64,000 nucleotides of DNA from Streptomyces sp. SS1-1 (GTDB lineage Bacteria; Actinomycetota; Actinomycetes; Streptomycetales; Streptomycetaceae), in contig NZ_WBXN01000004.1 in NCBI RefSeq assembly GCF_008973465.1, positions 5,186,501-5,250,500 on the forward strand. The letters are read 5' to 3'. The translations under genes were made by a program, and so were the position numbers. Within the stretch, counting starts at the first letter, position 1. Each line of letters starts with the position of its first letter. The notes beneath the pieces were generated by a model that had not been told where the DNA came from, did no database searches, and worked only from the letters and a program-made list of their open reading frames with translations. Below, piece by piece: positions 42,474 to 52,349 of the stretch.

Positions 42474-45400
42474 CTACGATCCGGGGTGTTCCTCCCGCGC
42501 CGTGGCCGCAGGGCGGGTCAGCAGGTGGCGGGGGTCGGCGGTGCGGGTGATGGCCGACTCGACGGCGGCGATGCGGTCGGCGAGGAGGCCGAGTGCCGCC
42601 ACCGCGCGGGTGAGCTGGTCGTCCTCGGGGCCGCCCAGGGCCTGGGTGCGGACGTACGCCGCCTTCACCTCCGCCCAGCGGGCGGCCTGCGCGGCGGTGA
42701 GCGTGCCGCGCAGCTCCGCCAGCTTCAGCAGGTTCGCCTCGGCGTCGGAGGTCAGGGTCTGCGCCTCCGCGCGGTAGTGGTCGTCGATCAGCGCGGTCAG
42801 CTCCGCGTCGTTCATGACCGGCTGGACACGCTGGGCGATCTTGTTCATGTTCCGGTACGAGCCCTGGAGGCGGAACGGCGGTTCCGTGCGGGTGGCGTCG
42901 GACCGCGCGGCGGACGCGATGTACGCCTCGTTCACCGCGAGCACGGTCGACCGCACCGTCAGCAGATGCCGCAGCACGGCGAGGATCCGCTCCAGCTCGG
43001 CGGGCGCGTACGGGTGGGCCAGCCGGTCCGGACGGGCCGTCGGGTCGCCCTCGGCCAGCCGGACGAGCAGGTCCAGGTCGGCCCGGTCCCGGCCGGCGAG
43101 CGGGGCCAGGACGGTGTTGGCGGTGAGCACGTTCTCCAGGAAGCTCAGCGCGAAGACCTGCTCCTTGCCGGTGAGGACGTCGCCGAGGTTCCACACGTCG
43201 GCGCGGTTGGCGAGCATGTCGGGGACCTGGAAACGCCCGCCGGACTCGGTGTACGGGTTGCCGGCCATGCAGACCGCGAACCGCTTGCCGCGCAGGTCGT
43301 AGGTACGCGGCTCGCCCTCGTGGACGCCGTCGATCCGGCGGGTGGCGTCGCACAGCGGGATGAACTTCTGCAGCAGCTCCGGCGAGGTGTGCTGGATGTC
43401 GTCCAGGTACAGCAGCGTGTTGTTGCCCGCCGCCAGGGCGAAGTTGATCTTCTCGACCTCCTGGCGGGCGGTCGCGTTCGGGGCGTCGGCGGGGTCCAGC
43501 GAGGTCACGTCCCGGCCCAGCGCGGGCCCGCCGACCTTGACCAGCATCAGTCCCAGCCGGTCCGCGACGTACTCGACGAGGGTCGTCTTGCCGTAGCCGG
43601 GCGGGGACAGGAGCAGCAGCAGACCGCCGGTGTCGGTCCGCTTGGCGTCGCCCGTGGTGCCGAGCTGCCGGGCGAGGCTGTCGCCGACGAGCGGCAGGTA
43701 CACCTCGTCGATGAGCCGGTTGCGCACGAACGCCGGCATCACGCGCGGCCGGTGCTCGTCCAGCCGCAGCCGGGCCCGCTCCGCCGCCGTCACGGCGGTA
43801 CGGCGGCGCAGCTGGGCGCGGTGGGCCGGGACCTCGTGCGCGGCGAACTCCCGGGTGCGGGCGAGGAACTCGTCCACCCGGAGCGTGAGCCGGCCCCCGC
43901 TGATCCGGGGGTGGGCGCCGAGCAGGCCCTCCACCGTCGCGGTCAGCGGCGCGTCCCCCTCGTAGCGGGGGAGGTCCGGGCACAGCTCGGCGGCCACGGC
44001 CTCCGCCAGGTCCCCGGCGGAGACCTCCGTGCCGGTGGAGGCGGTGTACGCGGACAGCCACGCCTCGACCAGCTGGCGGCGGGCGGCCGGGCCGGTCAGC
44101 GCGGCGAGGTCGTCGTCGTAGGCGGACGTGCCGACCGTGCGGCGGAACTTCTCCAGCAGGGTGCGGGCGCCGGCGCTCAGGACGAACCCGTCGGGCCCGG
44201 CGGTCAGTTCGTCGAACAGGTAGTCCGCGGCGGCCTGCGCGCCGTCGCCGCCGATCGCCTCCGCCAGCTCCCCGCGGAGGTCCGCGATGGCCGGGGCCAG
44301 GCCGAACGTGTCGCGGGCGCGGGCCAGCGACACCGCGCGCCGCGCCCAGTCCGCGCGGGCCCCGTCCGTCGTGCCGTGCGCCCAGAACAGCTGGGCCCGG
44401 GCCCGGGCGGACGGCTCGTGGCGCAGCGGGCCCGCGCTCTCGTACAGGCCGAGCAGCGCGGTGAGGATCAGCACCGTGTCGTGGTCGTGGACGCCGGGCT
44501 CGTACCCCTCGTCGTACGCCTCCCGCGCCGCCCGGCCCACGAGGCCAGGCAGGTCCGCCCCGGCCAGGGCCTCGGCGCCGTGCGTGTTCAGCAGGCGCGC
44601 GGCCAGGTGCTCGGCGCGGTAGACGTCCGGCGACTCCGACGGCAGCGGCCGGTCCCAGTACGCCCGGCCCGCCAGCAGCTCGGGGTCGGTCACCGGGGTG
44701 CGGTGGTCGGTGCCGGTGACGGCGAAGGCGAGACCGTCGCCGTCCGGGACCAGGGTGAGGTCGAGCGGCTGGGTGTGGACGGCGAAGCGGTGGGCGCCCA
44801 GCCGCAGGGTGCGGCCGCCGTCGGCGTACAGGTCGGTCCGGTCCCGCAGCGCGCGGCCGGCCTCCTGGCGCGCGGCCTTCAGCCGCCCGTCCAGCTCCTC
44901 CGCGCGGACCCGGTCGCCCAGCTCGCGCAGCTCACCGGCGATGCGCCGGACCTTGCCGGGCATCGGGTCGGAGGCGAAGAAGGCGGCGACGGCGTCCGCG
45001 TCGGGCAGCGCGGCGGCCCGCCGGGCGACGGTCCGCAGCACCCGTTCCGCCGAGGCGGCCAGCCGCTCGGCGCGGCGGGCCCGCTCGTCGGCGAGGGCCT
45101 GCTTGCGGGCCGTGAACGCCTCGTGGATCTCCTCGCGCCGGTCGGCGAGCGCGCCGAGGAAGTCGTCGAACTCGGCGAACCGCGACTCCAGGTTCTCCAC
45201 CTGCACCAGCAGCCGGGCCAGGTGCTCCTCGCACGCCTCGGGCGTCCCGGCCGCCGCCAGCGCGCCGGTCACCGTCTGCCCGAGCAGCGCGAACTCGGCG
45301 GCGAACTCGGCGCGGCCCTCCTGGTCGAGGAGGTCGCGGCGGCGCCCGTCCAGGACCGCGCGGGCGCGGTTGACGCCGCCGGCGACCTCGGCGATCCGCC

Positions 45401-47366
45401 CCAGGACGGCCGTACGGACCGTGGCGTCGGCGATGTCGAGACCGGCGACGACCTCCGTCACCGTGTCCAGGCCCTCGGCGAGCTCGTCGATCCGGGCGGC
45501 GACAGGCCCGGCCTCGGCGACGGTCGCGATGCCCGAGGCGTCCGCGAGGAGCGCCTCCACGCGCTCGTGGTGGGCGGCGAACGCGTCCTCGCGGGCCAGG
45601 TCGGCGACCGCGCGGCGGCCGAACGCGGCGAGGTCGGACGCCACGTCTCCGGCGAGTTCGTCGATCCGGTCCGTGTCGGCGTACCGCAGGTCCTTCAGGG
45701 TGAGCAGGTGCCCCTGCGCCCGGCGCAGTTCGGCGAGCCCGGACACCCAGGCGTCGGCGCCCCGCGGCGCCTCGCCGCGCAGCCGCCGTACGACCGCCGC
45801 GACGCGCTCGGCGGCCTCGGTGAGCGCCTCGGCGGCCTGCCGGGTCAGCGCCCGCACCGTGCGGAACTCGATGAGCACCTGCTCGGCGGTCGCCCGCACC
45901 TGCCCCAACGGCTCGCCCAGGGAACCGAGTTCGTCCTCGCCCAGCCAGTGGTAGGCGTCGGTAGCCCGGACGCAGGCCGCCGTCAGCGCCTCGTACACCT
46001 CGACGGTCGGGGTGGTCTCGGCGACGGCCCCGGCGATCGACAGGCAGTCGGAGATGCCGCGCACCAGATCGGCGTTGCCCACTCGGGCCAGCGGGCCGGC
46101 GCCGACCGGCTGGGCGGCGGCGTGCACGTCGGAGACGTACGGGGAGTCCCACAGCTGGACGGGGTGGACGCGCCCCGGCTCGGCGCCCTCGGCGCGCAGC
46201 AGGACCAGCCCGCCGTCGCCGAACAGGGCCCAGCCGCCGCACGACAGCGGCGTCGACACCTCCTTGCGGATCACGTTGTACGGCAGCAGCAGGGCGCGGC
46301 CCGTCTCCCGCGCGTGGAACGTGAACAGGACGTCCTCCCCGTTGGGGGAGCGGACCGTCCGCTCGAACTCCAGGGCCGCCCCGTCCTCCGCGCCGGCGAC
46401 CCCCTCGAAGATCTTGTACGCGCCGCTCGCCAGGCAGTACCCGCCCGGGAACACGATGCCCTGGTCCTCGGGGAGCCGGCGGCACGCCTGCCCGATCCCG
46501 TCGAGGCGGACGACGGACCTGGTCAGGGTGTTGAACACGAGGTACCGGTGGGCGTCCTCGTTGTAGGGGCGCACGCGCAGAAGGATCAGGGCGCCGACGC
46601 GGGCGTACGCGATGTCGGCGTCCGCGAGGGACTGCAGCGGCTCGTCGACGGGCTCGGCGTACACGCCGTCGCCGGTCTCCGTGTCGTCCTCGGTCTTGAC
46701 GGTGAGGGAGCCGCCGACGGTCGCCACGAACAGCTCGTCCTCGACGGACACGTGCGGGTGCCGGCCGAGCCGGTGGTCCTCGCGGGTGGCCGGCGTCCAG
46801 GTGAAGTCGTGGGCCGGGGGCAGCACATGGTCGCGGTCGCCGCGCGCGTCGAGGAAGGACACCTCGCCGGTGCCGGACACCGCCCAGCGCAGCACCCGGA
46901 TGTCGTCCGCCTTCTCCCCGGTCTGGAAGACGGCCAGCAGCCGGCCCTCCACGTGCCGCAGCCGCAGCAGCCGGGCCTGCCGGTAGTAGCGGTGCAGCGC
47001 CCCGAACTCCCGGACGAACGCGGGGTCGTCGAGGAGCCCCGGCACGGCGTCCTCGGGCAGCTGGTTCAGGTCGCGGTCGTGCAGCGCGAAGACGTCGCCG
47101 ACGGCCGGCTCGGTACCGGCGCCCGCCGGGAGGCCGTGGCCGAAGAGCAGGACGTCACCGACGGCCACGAGGTCGCGGGGCACGCACGCGTGCTCGGTGT
47201 GCAGCCGCCCGGTGCCGGCGAGTTCGAGGCGGACCGCGCCGAACTCCTCGGCCCGGCGGGCGTTGAGCGCCTCGGCGCGCCGGGCGAGCTCGGCGGCCTG
47301 CGCGGTGAGCCGGTCCCGCAGCACCTCGTAGGTGCCGGTGTCCAGGCTCGTCGTCCCGGTGGTCAT
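42474..47366 (-). CDS. Giant AAA ATPase, DUF3686/DNA-repair-ATPase family
   Basis: A 1,630-aa protein of the family annotated as DNA repair ATPase (DUF3686). The N-terminal ~470 residues look β-rich (WD/propeller-like; YLVFNTLTRSVVRLDGIG), the middle ~480–870 is a long coiled coil, and the C-terminal part from about 1,200 is an AAA ATPase with Walker A SPPGYGKTTL near 1252–1261 and Walker B TLLYLDDIQH near 1305–1314. MoxR-like folds are used as remodelling machines. It is 96 bp downstream of a flotillin gene in the same orientation. The biological role is unknown. Confidence 0.85.
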   Translation of the reverse strand: MTTGTTSLDTGTYEVLRDRLTAQAAELARRAEALNARRAEEFGAVRLELAGTGRLHTEHACVPRDLVAVGDVLLFGHGLPAGAGTEPAVGDVFALHDRDLNQLPEDAVPGLLDDPAFVREFGALHRYYRQARLLRLRHVEGRLLAVFQTGEKADDIRVLRWAVSGTGEVSFLDARGDRDHVLPPAHDFTWTPATREDHRLGRHPHVSVEDELFVATVGGSLTVKTEDDTETGDGVYAEPVDEPLQSLADADIAYARVGALILLRVRPYNEDAHRYLVFNTLTRSVVRLDGIGQACRRLPEDQGIVFPGGYCLASGAYKIFEGVAGAEDGAALEFERTVRSPNGEDVLFTFHARETGRALLLPYNVIRKEVSTPLSCGGWALFGDGGLVLLRAEGAEPGRVHPVQLWDSPYVSDVHAAAQPVGAGPLARVGNADLVRGISDCLSIAGAVAETTPTVEVYEALTAACVRATDAYHWLGEDELGSLGEPLGQVRATAEQVLIEFRTVRALTRQAAEALTEAAERVAAVVRRLRGEAPRGADAWVSGLAELRRAQGHLLTLKDLRYADTDRIDELAGDVASDLAAFGRRAVADLAREDAFAAHHERVEALLADASGIATVAEAGPVAARIDELAEGLDTVTEVVAGLDIADATVRTAVLGRIAEVAGGVNRARAVLDGRRRDLLDQEGRAEFAAEFALLGQTVTGALAAAGTPEACEEHLARLLVQVENLESRFAEFDDFLGALADRREEIHEAFTARKQALADERARRAERLAASAERVLRTVARRAAALPDADAVAAFFASDPMPGKVRRIAGELRELGDRVRAEELDGRLKAARQEAGRALRDRTDLYADGGRTLRLGAHRFAVHTQPLDLTLVPDGDGLAFAVTGTDHRTPVTDPELLAGRAYWDRPLPSESPDVYRAEHLAARLLNTHGAEALAGADLPGLVGRAAREAYDEGYEPGVHDHDTVLILTALLGLYESAGPLRHEPSARARAQLFWAHGTTDGARADWARRAVSLARARDTFGLAPAIADLRGELAEAIGGDGAQAAADYLFDELTAGPDGFVLSAGARTLLEKFRRTVGTSAYDDDLAALTGPAARRQLVEAWLSAYTASTGTEVSAGDLAEAVAAELCPDLPRYEGDAPLTATVEGLLGAHPRISGGRLTLRVDEFLARTREFAAHEVPAHRAQLRRRTAVTAAERARLRLDEHRPRVMPAFVRNRLIDEVYLPLVGDSLARQLGTTGDAKRTDTGGLLLLLSPPGYGKTTLVEYVADRLGLMLVKVGGPALGRDVTSLDPADAPNATARQEVEKINFALAAGNNTLLYLDDIQHTSPELLQKFIPLCDATRRIDGVHEGEPRTYDLRGKRFAVCMAGNPYTESGGRFQVPDMLANRADVWNLGDVLTGKEQVFALSFLENVLTANTVLAPLAGRDRADLDLLVRLAEGDPTARPDRLAHPYAPAELERILAVLRHLLTVRSTVLAVNEAYIASAARSDATRTEPPFRLQGSYRNMNKIAQRVQPVMNDAELTALIDDHYRAEAQTLTSDAEANLLKLAELRGTLTAAQAARWAEVKAAYVRTQALGGPEDDQLTRAVAALGLLADRIAAVESAITRTADPRHLLTRPAATAREEHPGS

Positions 47367-47462
47367 GGGGTCCCTCTCGTACGTCGTGGAGGTCTCGGCG
47401 GACGGCGAGGTCGCGGTCCGGAGCCGCCGTCCCCTGTGCGGCGGCTCCGGACCGGGTGCCGG

Positions 47463-49496
47463 TCAGCCCCTGGCGCTGCCGTTCAGGGAGGCGAGGGGGG
47501 TCTCCGCGAGACCCAGTTCGCCCGCCTTGTCCAGCAGTTGCTGGAGCTGCCCGGTGTTCGCGGTGTCCGACTTCATGAGCTTCATCAGCAGCGCGGACAC
47601 GGTCAGGTTCTGCACGTCCGCCGTGGAGACGGAGCCGAGGACGTGCGTGACGTCGTCCCCGAAGTCCCGGGTGCCGTCCAGCCAGGGCCGGCCGAGCGCC
47701 TGCGCCGTCTCGGAGTGCTGGACGAACCCGTCCAGGCCCTTGCCGAGCGCGATGGAGGACACCAGCCGGTCGAAGAAGACCGACTCCCCGCCGACGATGT
47801 CGATGTCGGCGTTCTCCAGGCCGGTGGCGAGCACCGTGGCCTGGGCCTCGGCGACCTGCCGCTGCACCTCCAGGCCGGCCAGCCGGATGTCCTTCTCCGC
47901 CTCCAGGCGCAGGCGGTACTCCTCGTGGCCCCGGGACGCGTCGTCCAGCGCGGCCATCGCCGCCGCCTTCTCCGTGAGCCCGGCGGCCTCGGCCTTCAGC
48001 TTCTCGCCGACGCCCTGCGCCTCGGCCAGCGCCTTGGCCCGCGCACCCTCGGCCTCCGCCCGCATCCGGGCCTCGGTGGCCTCGGCCTCCGCGCGGCCCG
48101 CCTTCTCGATGACCTCGGCCTCCTTGTCGCGGACCTGCACCGAGGCCAGCCCCTCGGCCGCGGCCTCGGCCTGGACCGCCTCGGCGAGCCGCAGCTTGGC
48201 CCGCGCGTCCAGGTCGGCGCTCTTCAGCCGGGCCTCGGCCAGCGTCAGTTCCTCGGCCGCGCGGTGCACGGCGGCCTGCTCGGCGGCCTCGGCGGCCTTG
48301 ATGTCCTTGACCAGCCGCTCCTGCGCCTCGGCCTCGGCGGCGATGATCACGGACTGCCGGTCGCGCTCCGCCTCCTCGACGGCCCGCAGCCGCTTGATGG
48401 CCTCCTCCTGCTCGGCGACCGTCCGGTCCACGGCGACCCGCTCGCGGATCACCTCGGCGATCTGCCGCTTCTCCGCCTCGACCTCCTTGTCGGCGGCGAT
48501 CCGGGTCAGCTGGGTCTCCCGCTCGCGGGCGATGACCTCCAGCAGGCGGTCCTTCTCGATGCGCTCGCTCTCGACGGCGATGACCCGCTCACGGTTCTTG
48601 GCGGCGACGGCGACCTCGCGGGCCTGGTTCTCCCGCTGCACGCCGAGCTGCTCCTCGGTCTTGAGGAACGCCGTCTGGGCCCGCAGCCGCTCCTCCTCCA
48701 CCACCCGTGCCGTCTCGGCCTCCTCGCGCGCCCGCACGGTCTCGATCTCCCGGCGCTGCTTGATCTCGGCGTCGGCCTGCCGGCGCTCCAGCTCCAGGAT
48801 GGCCTCGCGGGCGTCGACGTCCTGCCGGGTGATCTCCTTCTGCTCGGTGCGCTGCGCCTCGTTGGTGCGCACGTGCTCGACGGCCGTCAGCTCGGTGATC
48901 TTGCGGATGCCCTGGGCGTCGAGGACGTTGGCGGGGTCGAGCTGGGTGAGCGGCGTCTGCTCCAGGTAGTCGATCGCCGCGTCCTCCAGGTGGTAGCCGT
49001 TCAGATCGACGCCGATGACCTCGATGATCCGGTACCGCAGCTCCTCGCGCTTGGTGTAGAGGTCGGTGAAGTCCAGCTGCTTGCCGACGGTCTTCAGCGC
49101 CTCGGAGAACTTGGCGTGGAAGAGCTCCTGGAGCGTGTCGCGGTCGCTGGCACGGGCCGTGCCGACGGCCTGGGCGACCTTGATGACGTCCTCGATCGTC
49201 TTGTTGACCTTGACGAAGAACGTGATCCGGATGTCCGCGCGGATGTTGTCGCGGCAGATCAGCCCTTCCTTGCCGGCCCGGGTGATCTCGATGGTCTTCA
49301 CCGAGATGTCCATGACCTCGGCCTTGTGCAGCACGGGCAGCACGACCTGCCCGGTGAAGGTCACGTCGACCTTGCGCATCTTGGAGACGATCAGGGCCTT
49401 GCCCTGCTCCACCTTGCGGAACAGCCGGGCGACGATCAGTACCACCAGCAGGCAGGCGACGACGAGCGCGCCGGTGCCGACGATCATGGGAACCAT
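47463..49496 (-). CDS. Flotillin family protein (YqiK-like)
   Basis: A 677-aa membrane scaffold protein. One N-terminal membrane segment (IVGTGALVVACLLVVLIVARLF) is followed by a SPFH/band-7 domain (about 35–190) with VLPVLHKAEVMDISVKTIEI. Residues 200–530 are a very long Ala/Glu/Arg-rich coiled coil, and the end is a flotillin-type C-terminal region. In E. coli YqiK is made with the small membrane protein YqiJ; here a small membrane gene precedes it and a giant ATPase follows. Confidence 0.9.
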   Translation of the reverse strand: MVPMIVGTGALVVACLLVVLIVARLFRKVEQGKALIVSKMRKVDVTFTGQVVLPVLHKAEVMDISVKTIEITRAGKEGLICRDNIRADIRITFFVKVNKTIEDVIKVAQAVGTARASDRDTLQELFHAKFSEALKTVGKQLDFTDLYTKREELRYRIIEVIGVDLNGYHLEDAAIDYLEQTPLTQLDPANVLDAQGIRKITELTAVEHVRTNEAQRTEQKEITRQDVDAREAILELERRQADAEIKQRREIETVRAREEAETARVVEEERLRAQTAFLKTEEQLGVQRENQAREVAVAAKNRERVIAVESERIEKDRLLEVIARERETQLTRIAADKEVEAEKRQIAEVIRERVAVDRTVAEQEEAIKRLRAVEEAERDRQSVIIAAEAEAQERLVKDIKAAEAAEQAAVHRAAEELTLAEARLKSADLDARAKLRLAEAVQAEAAAEGLASVQVRDKEAEVIEKAGRAEAEATEARMRAEAEGARAKALAEAQGVGEKLKAEAAGLTEKAAAMAALDDASRGHEEYRLRLEAEKDIRLAGLEVQRQVAEAQATVLATGLENADIDIVGGESVFFDRLVSSIALGKGLDGFVQHSETAQALGRPWLDGTRDFGDDVTHVLGSVSTADVQNLTVSALLMKLMKSDTANTGQLQQLLDKAGELGLAETPLASLNGSARG

Positions 49497-49590
49497 GACA
49501 TACGTCCTTCGGGCGTAGGTGTGCGGGGAGAGACGGGCGGGGGCGAGCGCGGGTGCGGGCGCCGGGAACGGACCCGGGCGGCGGCGCGGC

Positions 49591-50022
49591 TCAGGCGGCG
49601 CGGTCCCCCGTGCGGAGCGCGGCCGTGCGGACCGCGCGCCGCGCGGCCGGGCCGGGTTCGTCGGGGAAGAGACGGTGCAGCCGCCGGACGAGAAGGCGGG
49701 TCGCGGACCAGGCCACGACGAGGGCGGCGACCGGGAGGACCAGCCGCAGCAGCGGGCCGGCGGCGCTCCCGGGGGGTGTGAACGCGGCGAGCGGCACGGC
49801 CGCCCCGACGCTCAGGGACCAGGCGAGGACCGTCAGCAGGGACAGCGCGACCGTCACGGGCACGCCGTCCAGGCCCCATCGGCGCAGATCCACGTCCGCG
49901 TCGAAGCTGCGGACGCCGGCCAGACCGGCGGCGGCCAGGAGCCAGAAGCAGACGGCCACGACGAGGGCCGCGCTGAGGACGAGGGTGGGCAGGCCGGTGG
50001 CGGCTGTCAGAACCGTGCGCAT
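49591..50022 (-). CDS. Small integral membrane protein upstream of flotillin (YqiJ-like position)
   Basis: A 143-aa protein with three to four hydrophobic segments: LPTLVLSAALVVAVCFWLLA, VTVALSLLTVLAWSLSVGAA and LLRLVLPVAALVVAWSATRL. A basic/acidic tail ends the protein. It occupies the place of yqiJ in flotillin operons, but no OB-fold is obvious, so equivalence is inference. ATG follows CCCGGAGAT. 94 bp upstream of the flotillin gene. Confidence 0.75.
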   Translation of the reverse strand: MRTVLTAATGLPTLVLSAALVVAVCFWLLAAAGLAGVRSFDADVDLRRWGLDGVPVTVALSLLTVLAWSLSVGAAVPLAAFTPPGSAAGPLLRLVLPVAALVVAWSATRLLVRRLHRLFPDEPGPAARRAVRTAALRTGDRAA

Positions 50023-50185
50023 CTCCGGGCCCCCTCTCCCCTCGGCGCCGCCAACGGCGGCGCGTGTCGTCCGGAGGGCACGGCACGGCAGCGGTCCGGC
50101 GCCGGGACACCTGCCGGTGTCCGGCACCGCGACCGTCCGTGGTGCTCCCCGCGGACCATGCTGCCGGACGCGGTCCCTTCCGCGC

Positions 50186-50204
50186 ATTGCCGGTTTCCGG
50201 CAAT
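50186..50204. promoter_or_regulatory. Perfect palindrome upstream of the flotillin cluster
   Basis: ATTGCCGG TTT CCGGCAAT, an 8-bp perfect arm pair with a 3-nt spacer, 164 bp before the small membrane gene. The surrounding 300 bp have many further CCGG/CCGGC inverted stretches and no gene. It may be a regulator site or hairpin. Confidence 0.4.
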
Positions 50205-50319
50205 GTTCACCGGTTGCTGGGTGCCGGACGCGGCCCCGGAGGGGCACCGCTACGCCGGAAGGAATCGTTCCGGCAGAGTCACCCGGCGAGGTGGCCCGGC
50301 GAGGTCGCTCTCGGCGCTG

Positions 50320-51684
50320 TCACCCGGCGGGCGGCCGGTGGGAGTGCCGGTGATGGACGGCGGTGCGGCCCACCGTCGCCGCCAGCCGGCCCAGCCGGCG
50401 CCAGTCGAGGCGGGCCTTGCGGCGGGGGACGCCGGGGCGTCCGCGCGGCACGCGCACCCGCAGCGCGCCCGGCGCGATCCGGCAGCGCACCGGGGCGGGC
50501 AGCATCAGCGCCTCACCGTCGACACCGGCCTCGATCTCGGGGCGGTCGGCGTCCACCACCACCTCCCGCGCGGTGACGAAGGTGAGGCCGTGCGGCCCCG
50601 GCGTCAGCAACAGGGCGGCGGCCTGGGCGGCGCTGTCCACCCGGATGCCGAGGACGCCGAGCACCCCGCCGTCGAGGCGGTCGCGGTAGCCGACTCCGAA
50701 CGGGTCGTCGGTGCGGTAGACGTTGTTGCTGATCAGCACGGCCTGCGGGGCCTCGAGCGTGGTGTCCCCGGCGCGGGCGGTGAGCCGCGGACCCTCCTCG
50801 CCGAGGAGCAGGTCGGGCAGCAGCTCCAGACTCGTGCCGATCTTGGCCTCCCGGTAGCCGGGGTTCTGCACGATGGCGGCGTACGCCCCGAAGGACGCGT
50901 TGTTGACGAAGGGCCGGTCGCCCGCGAAGCCGAGGTCGACGCGCAGCTCCACACCGTCGGTGAGCGCGTCGAGGCAGGTCGAGGGGTCGTCCCGGTCCAG
51001 GCCGAGGTCCATGGCGAAGTGGTTGCGGGTGCCGGCGCTGATCACCAGGAACGGCAGGCCGTGCTCGGCGGCGACCGCCGCGACCAGCGCCTGTGTGCCG
51101 TCGCCGCCCGCCACCCCCAGCAGGTCGGCCCCGTTCGCGACGGCCTCGCGGGCGAGCGCGGTGACGTCCTGGTGCCGCTCGGGATCGAGGAGGACGACCT
51201 CGGCGCCGAGCCGCTCGGCCTTCTCCTTCAGCCCGAAGCGGCCCACCTTCCCGTCGCCCGACAGCGGGTTCATGATCAGGAAGGGCCGCCGTACGGGCAG
51301 CGCCCTGCGCTCGCGCATCGGCCGCACCCGCGAGGGCGTGGCGCTGCCCAGCGCGTACCGCCCGCTCCAGACGGCCACCGCCCACAGCGCCACCGACACG
51401 AGCAGCGACCACAGGAGGGTGACCGCGAACAGGGCGACGAGCGCGGCCGGAACGATCAGCGCCACCAGGGCCGCGACCCAGCGCAGCGGGCCACGCAGGG
51501 TCAGCGTCCACCACAGCGCGACCGCGCTGACGGCCAGGCCGACCGCCGCGGCGACGAGGAGCAGGACGCCGACGAAGCCGCCGTGCACCAGAGGCACGAG
51601 CAGGGCGAGCCCGGCGGCGACCAGTGCGGCGCGGGCCGCCCACCGCTGCTTCACCAAGGCGCGCCCGCTCACGTCGAGGGCCAT
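50320..51684 (-). CDS. Diacylglycerol kinase family lipid kinase
   Basis: A 454-aa membrane protein. The first ~110 residues carry about four transmembrane segments. The kinase catalytic domain starts near 133 (PFLIMNPLSGDGK) and has the nucleotide loop AGGDGTQALVA near 182–192, with GTRNHFAMDLGLDRDD near 207–222. The C-terminus is basic. It resembles YegS/DgkB-type lipid kinases, which phosphorylate diacylglycerol or related lipids. Transmembrane fusion is a variation of the actinobacterial family. Confidence 0.88.
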   Translation of the reverse strand: MALDVSGRALVKQRWAARAALVAAGLALLVPLVHGGFVGVLLLVAAAVGLAVSAVALWWTLTLRGPLRWVAALVALIVPAALVALFAVTLLWSLLVSVALWAVAVWSGRYALGSATPSRVRPMRERRALPVRRPFLIMNPLSGDGKVGRFGLKEKAERLGAEVVLLDPERHQDVTALAREAVANGADLLGVAGGDGTQALVAAVAAEHGLPFLVISAGTRNHFAMDLGLDRDDPSTCLDALTDGVELRVDLGFAGDRPFVNNASFGAYAAIVQNPGYREAKIGTSLELLPDLLLGEEGPRLTARAGDTTLEAPQAVLISNNVYRTDDPFGVGYRDRLDGGVLGVLGIRVDSAAQAAALLLTPGPHGLTFVTAREVVVDADRPEIEAGVDGEALMLPAPVRCRIAPGALRVRVPRGRPGVPRRKARLDWRRLGRLAATVGRTAVHHRHSHRPPAG

Positions 51685-51778
51685 CGTTCCTCCGTTCGCC
51701 CCGTGCTCATCGTAGGTCCGGTCTGTCTACGGATGCTCGCCCTGGACGCGCCGAACCCCGCCGGACCGGAACCCACTT

Positions 51779-51806
51779 TTGAACATGTTCAACTCGGGCG
51801 TAGGCT
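51779..51806 (+). promoter_or_regulatory. Promoter with embedded palindrome
   Basis: TTGAACATGTTCAA at 51779–51792 is a perfect 14-bp palindrome. Its TTGAAC acts as −35, and TAGGCT at 51801–51806 as −10, with 16-bp spacing. The expected start point coincides with the ATG at 51813, so the mRNA is probably leaderless and the palindrome a repressor site. Confidence 0.6.
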
Positions 51807-51812
51807 ACGGCC

Positions 51813-52349
51813 ATGAGCGACAGAGCCGCCCTGCTCAAGGGCATCCGCGCGTGGTTGGCCGTCTTCGTCGTCTGCCTGGTGCTCAGCGGCGCCACGGCCT
51901 TCCCCCTCGTCCACGAACTGCGCTGGACGGAGGACCTGCTGCGCGCCCTGTCCGTCCAGGACACCCTGCCCGGCCTCACGGAGTGGATCGCACGCGTCCG
52001 GCAAGGACTCGACACCGCCGACGCCGAACACCCCTTCCTCCTCTACGGCACGGACTGGCTGGCCTTCGCCCACCTCGTCATCGCGGTCGCCTTCTACGGC
52101 CCCTACCGCGACCCGGTCCGCAACATCTGGGTCGTGGAGTTCGGCATGATCGCCTGCGCCGGCATCATCCCGCTCGCCCTGATCTGCGGCCCGATCCGCG
52201 GCATCCCGCTGTGGTGGTCGGTGATCGACATGGCGTTCGGTGTCGTCGGGGTGATCCCGCTGTACGTCGTGCGCCGCAGGATCAAGCGGCTTGAGGCGCT
52301 GACGGGGGCGCCCGTCGCCGGGGCCCCCGCCGCCGCCGTCAGCGGTTGA
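51813..52349 (+). CDS. Small integral membrane protein of unknown function
   Basis: A 178-aa protein with four hydrophobic segments: AVFVVCLVLSGATAF near 16–30, TDWLAFAHLVIAVAF near 80–94, WVVEFGMIACAGIIPLALI near 106–124 and LWWSVIDMAFGVVGVIPL near 132–149. Short charged ends. I do not recognise a family. No Shine-Dalgarno sequence precedes the ATG; the promoter geometry suggests a leaderless mRNA. Its 3' end overlaps the serine hydrolase gene by 11 bp (convergent). Confidence 0.75.
   Translation: MSDRAALLKGIRAWLAVFVVCLVLSGATAFPLVHELRWTEDLLRALSVQDTLPGLTEWIARVRQGLDTADAEHPFLLYGTDWLAFAHLVIAVAFYGPYRDPVRNIWVVEFGMIACAGIIPLALICGPIRGIPLWWSVIDMAFGVVGVIPLYVVRRRIKRLEALTGAPVAGAPAAAVSG

Noticed and set aside
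42342..49781. A 2,479-codon open frame on the plus strand
   Set aside because: It runs antisense through the giant ATPase and flotillin genes. Its composition is Gly/Arg/Val-rich with no domain, as expected from high-GC codon shadowing.
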